From Chitinophagaceae bacterium (GTDB lineage: Bacteria; Bacteroidota; Bacteroidia; Chitinophagales; Chitinophagaceae), in contig JAQBNL010000097.1 in assembly GCA_028288585.1 (NCBI GenBank), positions 1 to 57,769 on the forward strand: a stretch of 57,769 nucleotides of DNA. Reading direction: 5' to 3'. Shown here piece after piece: positions 8,362-18,341 of this stretch. Below the pieces are notes generated by a model. The model was not told the DNA's origin. It saw only the letters and a list, made by a program, of their open reading frames with translations, and did no database searches. Made by a program: the position numbers and the translations under genes. Each line of letters opens with the position of its first letter. Position 1 is the stretch's first letter.

Positions 8362-9957
8362 ATGAAAAAATATATAGATAAAATCAGAAGCTTAGGATTA
8401 ATAGGATTAATACTTATTTATGGATTAAGCAGCTGTACAAAAAAGTTCGAAGAGTATAATACCAATCCTTTTGGCGTCAGCGACCAGGATTTAAATCCTG
8501 ATGGAGCTTTGATTGTAGCTTCTTTACAAAATGCCCAGAAAAATATTTATGTAAACTCTCCTGCATGGATAACGCAGCTACAGCAAAATTTAATGGGAGA
8601 TATTTACTCCGGTTATATGATGTCGCCCACTCCTTTTGCAGGCAACAGTAATAATATTACCTATAACCTGGTGGATGGATGGAACACCTGGGCCTGGCAA
8701 CCTGCTTATACCGGCGTAATGTTGCCCATATCTAAAGTAGAGCCACTAACTAAAACAGCAGCACCTGATATTTATGCAATGGCAAAAATTATTAAGGTAG
8801 AAGCTATGCACAGGGTAAGTGATATTTTTGGCCCGATCATTTATACAAAGTATCGCCAGCCAAATTCAGATTTGGGGGTTGATTTTGATAGCCAGCAGGC
8901 TGCTTACACAGCATTTTTTGCAGACTTAAGTGAAGCAATCGGAATTCTTACTCCAAAGATTGGACAAGCTGCCAGTGCAAACTTTACAAAATCTGATTTG
9001 GTGTATGGGGGCAACTATGGTAAATGGGTACGCTTTGCAAATACCCTGCGTCTTCGCCTTGCATTGCGGATTGTAAAGGCAGATGCCGCGAAATCAAAAA
9101 CAGAAGGAGAAGCAGCATTGGCAAACAGCGCAGGGCTATTAATCAACAATGCCGATAATTTTAATGTAGACCTTGGCACTAACCATCCTTTAAATGTAAT
9201 GAATAATGAATGGGGAGATATAAGGATGGGGGCCCCGATGGAATCGATATTATCAGGCTATAATGATCCCCGGTTACCTAAATACTTTGTGCCTGCCGTT
9301 GATCCTGTTGTGGCGGGACAATATAAAGGGATAAGGCAGGGAATTAATATTGATGCAAAAAGCCGTTATGGCGATTTCTCAAAATTGGCAACCTTTACCA
9401 ATTTTGCACAGATGATGACAAGTGCAGAAGCATCTTTTTTAAAGGCTGAAGCAGCCCTGCGTGGATGGACAGGTGCAGGCTCCGCACAAACAAATTACGA
9501 AGCAGGTATTCAGCGTTCCTTTGATCAATATGGATTAACGGGCGCCCCTGCATATTATAGCAATGCAGTTTTAAAACCTAATCCATACTTAGATCCAAAA
9601 GCAATTGTCCCGGGACAAAATGATGTATTAACAGGTTCACCATATTTAAGTACTATCACTATTAAATGGAATGCTGCTGCAACATTTAATGAAAACCTGG
9701 AACGTATAATTACACAAAAATGGATAAGTGTGTATCCTGACGGGCAGGAGGCATGGAGTGAATTTAGAAGAACCGGGTTCCCTAAACTTTTCCCGGTTAT
9801 TGTAAATAGCAGTGGCGGTAAAATTTCTACAGCGGTTTTTATACGTCGTATTAATATGCCTACTGCTGAAGCAAATAATCCTGCATTACCTGCTGCCATT
9901 GCAACTTTAGGCGGGCCAGACAATGGAGGCACCAGGCTGTGGTGGGATAAACCTTAA
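8362..9957 (+). CDS. SusD/RagB-family glycan-binding outer-membrane lipoprotein
   Basis: A 531-residue surface lipoprotein. The lipobox LSSC gives a mature N-terminal cysteine at residue 25. The mature protein begins KKFEEYNTNPFG, and the body has the helical TPR-like framework of the SusD-like_2 group, with AEASFLKAEAALRGW near residues 355-370 typical of the family and an EAWSEFRRTGFP segment near 460. It caps the SusC barrel and captures the oligosaccharide. It is co-transcribed with the SusC gene just upstream and followed by a hairpin terminator at 9985-10018. Confidence 0.93.
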   Translation: MKKYIDKIRSLGLIGLILIYGLSSCTKKFEEYNTNPFGVSDQDLNPDGALIVASLQNAQKNIYVNSPAWITQLQQNLMGDIYSGYMMSPTPFAGNSNNITYNLVDGWNTWAWQPAYTGVMLPISKVEPLTKTAAPDIYAMAKIIKVEAMHRVSDIFGPIIYTKYRQPNSDLGVDFDSQQAAYTAFFADLSEAIGILTPKIGQAASANFTKSDLVYGGNYGKWVRFANTLRLRLALRIVKADAAKSKTEGEAALANSAGLLINNADNFNVDLGTNHPLNVMNNEWGDIRMGAPMESILSGYNDPRLPKYFVPAVDPVVAGQYKGIRQGINIDAKSRYGDFSKLATFTNFAQMMTSAEASFLKAEAALRGWTGAGSAQTNYEAGIQRSFDQYGLTGAPAYYSNAVLKPNPYLDPKAIVPGQNDVLTGSPYLSTITIKWNAAATFNENLERIITQKWISVYPDGQEAWSEFRRTGFPKLFPVIVNSSGGKISTAVFIRRINMPTAEANNPALPAAIATLGGPDNGGTRLWWDKP

Positions 9958-9984
9958 TTTTTTTGTTTTTTTAATAGCAATCAC

Positions 9985-10018
9985 AAGGCTGTTCAATTCT
10001 TTGAGCGGCCCTTTTTTT
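9985..10018 (+). terminator. Rho-independent terminator after susD-like gene
   Basis: A bulged stem pairs AAGGCTG with CGGCCCTT and continues through TCAA/TTGA around a TTCT loop, followed by a run of seven T. It lies 28 bp after the SusD stop codon and would separate the SusCD operon from the FG-GAP gene. Confidence 0.7.
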
Positions 10019-10113
10019 ATTAATTTGTACCGCTTTAATATTTAAAAACAAAAACAAAGCAAAACATCATCACTGGTATTGGATGTGGTATTATTGTAAT
10101 TTAAAATTGAACT

Positions 10114-13100
10114 ATGCGCTTTATTTTCCCGGGTATAATATTTATTTTTCTGTGCCTCATCTGCGGCTGCAATGCGGGCAAAGTAAAATTGTTTACTAAA
10201 CTATCGGAAGATAATACGGGCATAGATTTCCGCAACCTGCTTAAAGAAGATAACCCCGAGTTCAATATCATTCTGTATCCATATTTTTATAATGGGGGAG
10301 GTATTGCAGTTGGCGATATTAATAATGATGGCTTACCTGATATTTGTTTTACCGGCAACATGGTAAAAAACCGGTTGTATTTAAATAAAGGCAATTTTAA
10401 ATTTGAGGACATCACAGAAAAATCAGGTATTGCATCAAAAGAAGGATGGTGCACAGGTGTTACCATGGCGGATGTAAATGGAGATGGGAAACTTGATATT
10501 TATATTTGCCGTTCAGGATTATCAAATATTAATTTCAGGAAAAACTTATTATTCATTAATAACGGCGATCTCACTTTTACAGAAAAGGCCGAAGAGTATG
10601 GATTGGCAGATGCCGGTTATTCCACCCAGGCTTCATTTTTTGATTATGATAAAGATGGTGATCTTGACATGATCCTTATTAACCAAAGTACTCCCGGGTA
10701 CTCAAAAGGCAGAATAGAATACCTGTACATGCGCATCCAGCCTGCCGACAGTACCTTAAAAAATAAATTATTCAGAAATGATAATGGGCATTATACAAAC
10801 GTATCTGCACAGGCCGGTATTACAAGCAACCCTTTAAGCTTTAGTTTAGGGCTAAGTACAACTGACATTAATAAAGACGGATGGCCCGATATATATATTG
10901 CCAATGATTTTAAAGAGCCCGATTATTATTTTATCAATAACAGGGACGGAACTTTTACAGAACAATTGGGCAAAAGCTTTTCTCATACTTCTTTATATGG
11001 AATGGGTATTGATGTTGCAGATTATAACAATGATGGCTTTCCTGATCTTATTGAATTGGATATGTTGCCGGAAGGAAACCATGCCCAGAAAATGCACATG
11101 GGTATAGATGGGTTTGATCAATACAACCCGTTGTTTCAAAATGGTATGCCTTATCAGTACATGAAAAACAGTCTTCAGAAAAACAATGGCGACGGTACTT
11201 TCAGCGAAATCGGGCAACTGGCCGGCGTGTCAAATACTGATTGGAGCTGGAGTCCCCTGTTCTGTGATTTTGATAATGACGGCATGAAAGACCTGTTTGT
11301 GAGTAATGGATATAAAAGAGATAATACTGATATAGAGTTTCTAAAATATGCTATGGATAAATCAATTAAAATCCAGTTGGGTGACACTGCCGAAAGTGCC
11401 GCAGAATATATTTCGCACATGCCGGGTATAAAACCGGGCAGCTATATTTATCAAAATGCAGGCAATGATAAATTTGTAAATAAAATTAAAGATTGGGGGC
11501 TGGAGGAGAAAATATTTTCCAATGGCGCTATCTATGCTGACCTTGATAATGATGGGGATATGGACCTGGTAACAAACAATGTTGATGATTATGCAGGAGT
11601 GTATAAAAACAATTCAGAAACATTAAATAAAAATAATTTTCTTAAAATAAAATTGCAGGGAGAAGCAAAAAACAGTTTGGGCTTTGGCGCCAAAGTATAT
11701 GTATGGAAAGATGGTAAATCATTTTACCAGGAAGAAAATCCTGTACGTGGTTACTGTTCTTCAGTGGATCCTGTATTGAATTTTGGCCTGGGTAAAATGG
11801 AAAATGCCGATTCTGTTTCGGTGATTTGGAATGATGATAAACAACAGGTTTTAAAAAATGTAAAGACCAATCAAACGTTAATTATAAAGCAGGCGGAAGC
11901 AAACAGTGCTTGGTATTTACCTGCCAACCCTGAAAAATATTTCTCTGAAATGAAGGACAGCGTTGATTTTACGCATGTTGAGAATGATTTCAATGATTTT
12001 GTAGTGCAGACTTTATTACCTTCTTATTTATCAAGACTCGGACCCTGCATGGCAACGGCAGATGTAAATAAAGATGGTAAGGAAGATATTTTTGCAGGTG
12101 GTGCAAAAGGTCAATCTGCACAATTATTCATCCAGGATGCTGATGGAAATTTTGTAAATAAACTGCAACCTGCGTTCGTAAAAGATTATTTAAGTGAAGA
12201 TGTTGCTGCCATTTTTTTTGATGCTGATAAGGATGGGGATATGGATTTGTATGTTGGCAGCGGTGGCTATGAATTTCCGGAAAATGATCCGGCGCTGCAG
12301 GATAGGGTATACATAAATGACGGGCAAGGAAATTTTGCAAAAAAAGAAAGGACTTTACCATCCATGCTCATAACTACGGGTTGTGTAAAAGCTGCTGATA
12401 TTGATGGTGATGGTGATATGGATTTGTTTGTTGGTGGAAGGTGTATGCCTGGTAAATATCCGCTTACACCCGAAAGCAAAATTTTATTGAATGATGGTAC
12501 AGGAAATTTCACTGATGCAACTTCAATTGTTTGCCCGGCTATTGAACATATAGGTATGGTAACAGATGCACTTTGGTTAGATGTGAATAAGGATGGAACA
12601 AAAGATTTGATTATAGTGGGTGAGTGGATGTCGCCCAAAATTTTCATTAATCAAAAGGGAAAATTAACAGATGCATCGTCAACCTATATAAAATTTGCTG
12701 CCTATGGCTGGTGGAATAAAATTTATGCAGATGATTTTGATAATGATGGCGATACTGATTTAGTGCTTGGTAACCAGGGATGGAACAATCAATTTGCTGC
12801 CAGCGAACAAAAGCCTATGAATCTTTACTACAAAGACTTTGATGGCAATGGCTCTGTTGATCCTTTCATGTTTTATTACATTGGCGATACATCTTACCCC
12901 GCTTATTCAAGAGATGATGTTGTGCAGCAGGTGCCATTTCTAAATAAAAAATATTTGTATTATACCAATTATGCAGATGCAACTTTGCATGATATGTTTA
13001 CCAAAGAACAATTAAATGATGCAGGAGAATTAAAAGCGAATAATCTTTCTACAATATATTTAGAAAATAAAGGAAATGAATTTGTGCCCAGGCAATTGCC

Positions 13101-13395
13101 GGCCGAAGCACAGTATGCGCCGGTGTATGCAATCACTTCTGCTGATGTAAATAAAGATGGAAATAAAGACCTGGTTTTGGCGGGTAATAATACGTGGACA
13201 AGAATAAAATTCGGCCGCTATGATGCCAGTCATGCTGTATTATTATTGGGAGATGGGAAAGGCAATTTTTCTTATGTGCCGCAATGGCAAAGTGGTTTTA
13301 ATGTGCAGGGTAATGTGAGAAGCCTGGAGCGGATTAACAATACACTCATCTTTGGAATTAATAATAGTAAAATGATCAGTTACTCATTCAAATAA
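10114..13395 (+). CDS. FG-GAP/VCBS-repeat lipoprotein with ASPIC/UnbV domain
   Basis: A 1093-residue predicted outer-membrane lipoprotein: a hydrophobic signal peptide ends in CGC with the lipidated cysteine at residue 19. About fourteen calcium-binding loops of the form DxNxDGxxD (for example DINNDGLPD, DVNGDGKLD, DADKDGDMD, DIDGDGDMD) recur along the chain, marking two beta-propeller blocks. Between them (about residues 510-590) lies an ASPIC/UnbV-like segment including NSLGFGAKVYVW. In Bacteroidota such proteins are often encoded next to SusCD pairs, but their function is not established; extracellular binding or adhesion is a guess. It has its own leader after the susD terminator and may be expressed separately. 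Confidence 0.9.
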   Translation: MRFIFPGIIFIFLCLICGCNAGKVKLFTKLSEDNTGIDFRNLLKEDNPEFNIILYPYFYNGGGIAVGDINNDGLPDICFTGNMVKNRLYLNKGNFKFEDITEKSGIASKEGWCTGVTMADVNGDGKLDIYICRSGLSNINFRKNLLFINNGDLTFTEKAEEYGLADAGYSTQASFFDYDKDGDLDMILINQSTPGYSKGRIEYLYMRIQPADSTLKNKLFRNDNGHYTNVSAQAGITSNPLSFSLGLSTTDINKDGWPDIYIANDFKEPDYYFINNRDGTFTEQLGKSFSHTSLYGMGIDVADYNNDGFPDLIELDMLPEGNHAQKMHMGIDGFDQYNPLFQNGMPYQYMKNSLQKNNGDGTFSEIGQLAGVSNTDWSWSPLFCDFDNDGMKDLFVSNGYKRDNTDIEFLKYAMDKSIKIQLGDTAESAAEYISHMPGIKPGSYIYQNAGNDKFVNKIKDWGLEEKIFSNGAIYADLDNDGDMDLVTNNVDDYAGVYKNNSETLNKNNFLKIKLQGEAKNSLGFGAKVYVWKDGKSFYQEENPVRGYCSSVDPVLNFGLGKMENADSVSVIWNDDKQQVLKNVKTNQTLIIKQAEANSAWYLPANPEKYFSEMKDSVDFTHVENDFNDFVVQTLLPSYLSRLGPCMATADVNKDGKEDIFAGGAKGQSAQLFIQDADGNFVNKLQPAFVKDYLSEDVAAIFFDADKDGDMDLYVGSGGYEFPENDPALQDRVYINDGQGNFAKKERTLPSMLITTGCVKAADIDGDGDMDLFVGGRCMPGKYPLTPESKILLNDGTGNFTDATSIVCPAIEHIGMVTDALWLDVNKDGTKDLIIVGEWMSPKIFINQKGKLTDASSTYIKFAAYGWWNKIYADDFDNDGDTDLVLGNQGWNNQFAASEQKPMNLYYKDFDGNGSVDPFMFYYIGDTSYPAYSRDDVVQQVPFLNKKYLYYTNYADATLHDMFTKEQLNDAGELKANNLSTIYLENKGNEFVPRQLPAEAQYAPVYAITSADVNKDGNKDLVLAGNNTWTRIKFGRYDASHAVLLLGDGKGNFSYVPQWQSGFNVQGNVRSLERINNTLIFGINNSKMISYSFK

Positions 13396-13414
13396 CCTGG
13401 CTAAAGCTACTGTA

Positions 13415-15745
13415 TCATTCTACCTCTATCTCATCAACAAACAGCCATGCAGGATTTCCTGCGCCGGCTTTACCTGTAGGAATAATTCCATAATTTTTTG
13501 CTATCACTTTTATGAATCTTGCTGAAACAGTATTCAATTTCTTTTCAATTTGCCTTTCGTTTGCCCATATGCCATTAGTACCGGGGTTTAAAATTCCCTG
13601 CGAAATAAAATTAACCCCATCAGCCGAAGTAAAAAATTCAACAGATGATGGAGGGTATATCCAGCTTCCTTCCTGTAATAAAACATTTAGTCTTATTTTA
13701 TTAATATTTTCTTCTTTGCCAAAATCAATTACTGCTTCAAGATCTTTTCCTAAAAAGCCCAGCCACTCTGCTGATTGCGATAAACCTCTTTCGGTGATAA
13801 CACCATTCACCAGCGTAAATGCCCCGCTTCCCGGGTAGCTTGAAGATGGTTGCTCTTTAAGGGTGATTTTTTTAGCCGTTGCTTTATTAAAAGAAAATTG
13901 TTGCCATAGCCATTTGCTTATTAATGTATGATCTTTCCTGGTTAACACTGCTCCATATTCTGCATTTTTATTTATTAAAACAGGTTGGGAATAATTAAAA
14001 GTTGCATTGGTTGTTTTACCTTTTACATAAATGATATTACCATCTATATTTTTGCTTTCCAGTTTCCATAAAACTCCATTATAATCCGGTGTTGGTAAAA
14101 TGGATGCCTGTAAATTATAATAGGTGGTGCTGTAGTTTGCTCCCCAAAATTCATATCGTTTAATTAATGCAGGAAATCTTCTTTCAAAATCCTTCCAGTT
14201 ACGTTTTTCTTTTGGGCTCCAAAGCACTTCGCTCAAGGCGCTCATTCTTGGAAATATCATGTACTCCACTTTTCCCGGGTTGGTCATATATTCTGTCCAT
14301 ACATTTCCCTGGGCGCCCAAAACATATTTTGCCTCATCTGCATTTAATCCTTTTGGGATTGGCTCATAACTATAAACCGTTTCCAGGGGAACATATCCGC
14401 CAATTGTAACGCTGTCTTCATTTTTACTTTGAGAATGGTCGAAGTAGCAATACTCCTGTGGACACATTATTACATCATGATGCGCTTTCGCTACAGCACT
14501 TCCTCCCTCTTCTCCCTGCCAGCTCATTACAGTTGCATTAGGTGCAAGGCCGCCTTCTAGGATTTCATTCCAGCCAATAATATTTCTACCCTTGCTGTTT
14601 AAATATTTTTCAATCCGTTGAATAAAATAACTCTGCAATCCATGCTCATCTTTTAATCCTTTTTCTTTTATTAATTGCTGGCAGAATGCTGAACGCTTCC
14701 AGTTTTCTTTAGGACATTCATCGCCGCCGATATGAATATATTTTGAAGGAAATAACTGCATTACTTCATCCAGTACATTCTCTAAAAAAGTAAAAGTGTA
14801 TTCTGATGGAGAAAATACATCTTCAAAAACCCCCCATCCCTGTTGTACCTGTTTGCCTGTTCGTGGCCCTGCCCATGCAGTGCCCGCTGCAGGAATTGTT
14901 GGCTCATCAGGAAAGCAGCTTAATTGAGGATACGCTGCAATGGCAGCTGATGAATGCCCAGGCATTTCAATTTCTGGAATAACAGTAATGTATCTATCTG
15001 CTGCATATTTTACAATATCTTTTATTTCTTGCTGCGTATAATAGCCGCCATAGCGGGTTCCATTATTTCCATTACCGGGAAACCTGCCGGTAATAGTTCC
15101 ATTCCTATATCCGCCAACAGAAGTAAGCCTGGGATATTTTTTAATCTCAATCCTCCATCCCTGGTCTTCGGTGAGGTGCCAATGAAATGTGTTGAGTTTG
15201 TGGTACGCTAAATAATCAATATATTTTTTTATAAAAGAAGGAGGAAAAAAATGACGACCAACATCAAGGTGCATTCCGCGGTAAGGGAAGCGGGGATAAT
15301 CAGTAATGGTACAATATGGAATTTTAATTTCCTTTCTTTTTGCTAATGGAAATAGTTGTTGTAAAGTTTGAAAAGCATAAAACACTCCATTTTCCGTTCC
15401 GGTAATTTTAATGCCTTTCTTAGTTATTTCTATTTTATATCCTTCAGCAGTGGAATATTTTTTTTCATATTCTATAAAAATTTCTGTAGGTAAACCATAT
15501 GAGTGCGTATTACCACTAATGAATTTCGTAAACCCGAAAGTTTTATTTAAAAATTTTTTGAATAATAATGTTGGATTTTTTCCTGAACTACCTTCTATTA
15601 TAAATCCAACCGGTTCTTTTATTGTTAGATAGCCACCCGTAAATTTTATATCTACAGGCTGCGGCATGATATTTATCTCATTGATGGTTTGAGAAGATGA
15701 TAGCAGTGAAATAAAAAGAACAGGTAACAGCAAAATTTTCTTCAT
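13415..15745 (-). CDS. GH20 beta-N-acetylhexosaminidase, exported
   Basis: A 776-residue glycoside hydrolase. The signal peptide covers residues 1-19. A GH20b N-terminal domain (about 25-150) is followed by the TIM-barrel GH20 domain (about 150-500) starting FPYRGMHLDVGRHFF. HIGGDECPK near residue 343 holds the Asp-Glu pair of substrate-assisted catalysis. After a linker, a C-terminal discoidin-like (F5/8 type C) domain lies at about 640-775. It removes terminal GlcNAc or GalNAc, probably in the periplasm or at the cell surface. It starts 2 bp after the stop of the CocE-like gene on the same strand, so they are likely co-transcribed. With the NagB fusion it outlines an amino-sugar pathway. 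Confidence 0.94.
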   Translation of the reverse strand: MKKILLLPVLFISLLSSSQTINEINIMPQPVDIKFTGGYLTIKEPVGFIIEGSSGKNPTLLFKKFLNKTFGFTKFISGNTHSYGLPTEIFIEYEKKYSTAEGYKIEITKKGIKITGTENGVFYAFQTLQQLFPLAKRKEIKIPYCTITDYPRFPYRGMHLDVGRHFFPPSFIKKYIDYLAYHKLNTFHWHLTEDQGWRIEIKKYPRLTSVGGYRNGTITGRFPGNGNNGTRYGGYYTQQEIKDIVKYAADRYITVIPEIEMPGHSSAAIAAYPQLSCFPDEPTIPAAGTAWAGPRTGKQVQQGWGVFEDVFSPSEYTFTFLENVLDEVMQLFPSKYIHIGGDECPKENWKRSAFCQQLIKEKGLKDEHGLQSYFIQRIEKYLNSKGRNIIGWNEILEGGLAPNATVMSWQGEEGGSAVAKAHHDVIMCPQEYCYFDHSQSKNEDSVTIGGYVPLETVYSYEPIPKGLNADEAKYVLGAQGNVWTEYMTNPGKVEYMIFPRMSALSEVLWSPKEKRNWKDFERRFPALIKRYEFWGANYSTTYYNLQASILPTPDYNGVLWKLESKNIDGNIIYVKGKTTNATFNYSQPVLINKNAEYGAVLTRKDHTLISKWLWQQFSFNKATAKKITLKEQPSSSYPGSGAFTLVNGVITERGLSQSAEWLGFLGKDLEAVIDFGKEENINKIRLNVLLQEGSWIYPPSSVEFFTSADGVNFISQGILNPGTNGIWANERQIEKKLNTVSARFIKVIAKNYGIIPTGKAGAGNPAWLFVDEIEVE

Positions 15746-15747
15746 AG

Positions 15748-17709
15748 TTATTTATTTAGAACAGGCAGTATTATTTTCGAATTATTTATTCCATCATGAT
15801 AAATACGAATGCTGGCTTTTTGAAAATCTTTTTCATCTGCATGGTAGATATCAATAAATTTCTGCGGATTCCTGTCTGCCAAAGGAAACCAGCTGCTTTG
15901 TACCTGTATCATTATCCTGTGTCCTTTTTTAAATGTATGGGCAACATCTGGTAATTCCCATTTTACTTCGGTTATTTTATTCGGCGTAAATGGTTCAGGG
16001 GTTTCGAAACTGTTTCTGAATTTGCCTCTCATAATTTCTGCACGAACCAGCATTTCATACCCACCCATCGGGTAATTTTTCTCACTTCCTTTTATATTTT
16101 TACCGTATTCAAAATAATCAGGAAAAACATCAATAAGCTTTACTACAAAATCAGCATCAGTAGCAGAAATACTTGTCAACAGGTCAGCAATTACAGGGCC
16201 GGCAACGGTTATATCGGCGTTTAAAGTATCCGTTTGAAAAGTTAATACATCCGCCCGCCTTTCTGCAAAGCGCTGGTCATCGGTCATGTATTCTCTTGTT
16301 CTGCGGTTGTGCACATCTTCAGTATAAGGAACAGGATGCGCCGGGTCACTTATGTATTCATCAAAATCTTCAGAAGGTTTATTAGATGTAAATATGTTTT
16401 GAATTTTATCTGTGAGCGCTTTTATTTTTTCGCCTGTAGTTCCGGCATCCTTTGCAGGCTTTGGTTTGGGGGCAGTAAACGAAGCGCTGCCATTGGGCAA
16501 TAAAAATAAACTGGTTGTTGCAGAATTTTGCGGAGGCCATTGATCATATTTTTTCCAATTGTTTTCTCCCGTAAAAAAAATATTTGCTTCTGCTATTTGG
16601 GAAATATTTCCTTTTCCTTTTAAATAATAATTAAAGAAGGGTATTTCAAGATTTTGCTGAAAATAGGCTGATGTATTGCTTTCAAAACGAACATTGCCCA
16701 GGTAACTTCCTTCGGCGCTCCATTGCCCGTGATACCAGGGCCCCATTACTATCTTACTATTGGTTTGAGGGCTTTGCTTTTCATTGGCCTTATAACTATT
16801 CCATGCTCCCCAGCAGTCTTCTGCATCAAACAGGCCGCCAACCCAAAGCATAGCAGGCTTTACATTATATAAACCAACCCTTGCATTTCGTGCTTTCCAC
16901 CAATCATCATAATTGGGATGCTGGTACAATTCGTGCCAGAATTTTATGCTGTCACCAATTAATCTTCCAAAGTTTTTTAATGTGCCTGTTTGTAAAAAAA
17001 ATTTGTAATTATCTTTTATAGGAGTGGTAAAGCCTGTACCATAATCCATTGTAGGTTTTGGATGTGGTTTACCAAATGTTGAATAAAATGAAAAGCCATC
17101 CATTACAAAAAATGCTCCCTTGTGATGAAAATCATCACCAATAAACCAATCAGTAACCGGCGCCTGCGGACTAACAGCTTTTAATGCAGGATGCCCGCTG
17201 AGTGCAGCTTCTGTAGAGTAAAAGCCGGGATATGAAGTGCCTATTACACCAACTTTTCCATTGTTACCCGGGATATTTTTTACCAGCCAGTCAATGGCAT
17301 CATACGTATCGCTTGCCTCATCAATATCTTTATTCGTTTTTTTATTTGGATTAAAAGGCCTTACATCCACAAACTCACCTTCGCTCATATATCTTCCTCT
17401 TACATCCTGCGTAACTATTATATAATTTTCTTTTAGATAGGCAATGCGATACGTTTTCCATATTTCTGAAAATTTATCTTCTCCGTACGGTTTACAGGAA
17501 TAGGGGGTACGGGTCATTAACACAGGATGTGTTTCAGTTTTATCTTTTGGAATATAAATGGCGGTAAACAATTTTATGCCATCCCTCATGGGTATGTATT
17601 TTTCAATTTTATAATAGTTATTTACAAACCATGTGCTGTCAGCATTTTGGGCTATAACCGAAAAAGAAATAAAAAACAGATAAATAATAAGAAAGAGAAA
17701 TCTTTTCAT
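15748..17709 (-). CDS. CocE/NonD-family serine hydrolase (X-Pro dipeptidyl-peptidase fold), exported
   Basis: A 653-residue alpha/beta hydrolase with signal peptide (residues 1-20). The N-terminal part reads YIPMRDGIKLFTAIYIP, typical of the S15/CocE family. The nucleophile is the serine of GTSYPG near residue 158, and the acid and histidine are probably in GLFDAEDCWG and MGPWYHGQW. The C-terminal jelly-roll domain (about 470-650) includes HRIMIQVQSSWFP. Family members hydrolyse acyl esters, beta-lactam side chains or X-Pro peptides, so the substrate is open. It is upstream of, and probably in one transcript with, the GH20 gene, so deacylation of a glycan is possible but unproven. Confidence 0.87.
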   Translation of the reverse strand: MKRFLFLIIYLFFISFSVIAQNADSTWFVNNYYKIEKYIPMRDGIKLFTAIYIPKDKTETHPVLMTRTPYSCKPYGEDKFSEIWKTYRIAYLKENYIIVTQDVRGRYMSEGEFVDVRPFNPNKKTNKDIDEASDTYDAIDWLVKNIPGNNGKVGVIGTSYPGFYSTEAALSGHPALKAVSPQAPVTDWFIGDDFHHKGAFFVMDGFSFYSTFGKPHPKPTMDYGTGFTTPIKDNYKFFLQTGTLKNFGRLIGDSIKFWHELYQHPNYDDWWKARNARVGLYNVKPAMLWVGGLFDAEDCWGAWNSYKANEKQSPQTNSKIVMGPWYHGQWSAEGSYLGNVRFESNTSAYFQQNLEIPFFNYYLKGKGNISQIAEANIFFTGENNWKKYDQWPPQNSATTSLFLLPNGSASFTAPKPKPAKDAGTTGEKIKALTDKIQNIFTSNKPSEDFDEYISDPAHPVPYTEDVHNRRTREYMTDDQRFAERRADVLTFQTDTLNADITVAGPVIADLLTSISATDADFVVKLIDVFPDYFEYGKNIKGSEKNYPMGGYEMLVRAEIMRGKFRNSFETPEPFTPNKITEVKWELPDVAHTFKKGHRIMIQVQSSWFPLADRNPQKFIDIYHADEKDFQKASIRIYHDGINNSKIILPVLNK

Positions 17710-17758
17710 GTAAATAATTTTTTTAGAATTCTAAATGTAAAGAAACTAAATTGTATGT

Positions 17759-18229
17759 ATGAATAATAATGAAGAACTGATACAAACTTTTTACGATGCA
17801 TTTGCACGATTGGATTATGCAACTATGCAAAATTGCTATGCTGATGATCCCATTTTTAATGATCCTGTATTTGGAATACTGCAGGGGGATGAAGCAGGAG
17901 CCATGTGGGAAATGCTATGTAAGAACGCAAAAGATTTTTCTTTACACGCTGATAAAATAGAAGTTGATGGAGAATATGGAACCTGTAACTGGACGGCAAC
18001 GTACACATTTTCAAAAACAGGGAGAATAGTAGTGAACAAAGTAAAAGCCCACATGCGAATTGAAAATGGTAAGATAACAGAGCATACTGATGAGTTTGAT
18101 ATTTATAAATGGAGCAGGCAGGCCCTGGGCTTGCCCGGAATATTGCTGGGATGGAGCGGGTATTTAAAAAATAAGATCAGGTATGATGCAAAACAAAAAT
18201 TGCAGCGGTTTATAAACGATAAACGATAA
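17759..18229 (+). CDS. NTF2-like (SnoaL-type) small protein
   Basis: A 156-residue protein of the NTF2-like cone fold: an N-terminal helix (ELIQTFYDAFARLDYATM), then ADDPIFNDPVFG and a curved sheet ending in ITEHTDEFDIYKWSRQALG, as in nuclear transport factor 2 family proteins of unknown substrate. It has no signal peptide and is likely cytoplasmic. It starts 50 bp from the divergent CocE gene. Its last codons and stop lie inside a 7-bp tandem repeat (18212-18246), so slippage there would alter or extend the C-terminus. Confidence 0.82.
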   Translation: MNNNEELIQTFYDAFARLDYATMQNCYADDPIFNDPVFGILQGDEAGAMWEMLCKNAKDFSLHADKIEVDGEYGTCNWTATYTFSKTGRIVVNKVKAHMRIENGKITEHTDEFDIYKWSRQALGLPGILLGWSGYLKNKIRYDAKQKLQRFINDKR

Positions 18230-18270
18230 ACGATAAACGATAAACGTAACCGGTAACCGGTGATGAGTGA
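18212..18270. repeat. ATAAACG x5 microsatellite plus GTAACCG/GATGAGT words (locus B)
   Basis: Five exact copies of the 7-base unit ATAAACG fill 18212-18246 and overlap the stop codon of the NTF2-like gene. Directly after come GTAACCGGTAACCGG and GTGATGAGTGATGGG, two more near-duplicated words. The class matches other intergenic patches in this window, though the words differ from place to place. Confidence 0.75.
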
Positions 18271-18341
18271 TGGGTAAAGTTGCAAATAGGGAAAAGAGTT
18301 TGTATTTTTCTAAAACTAAATTCTTAACCAAAACTATTTTT

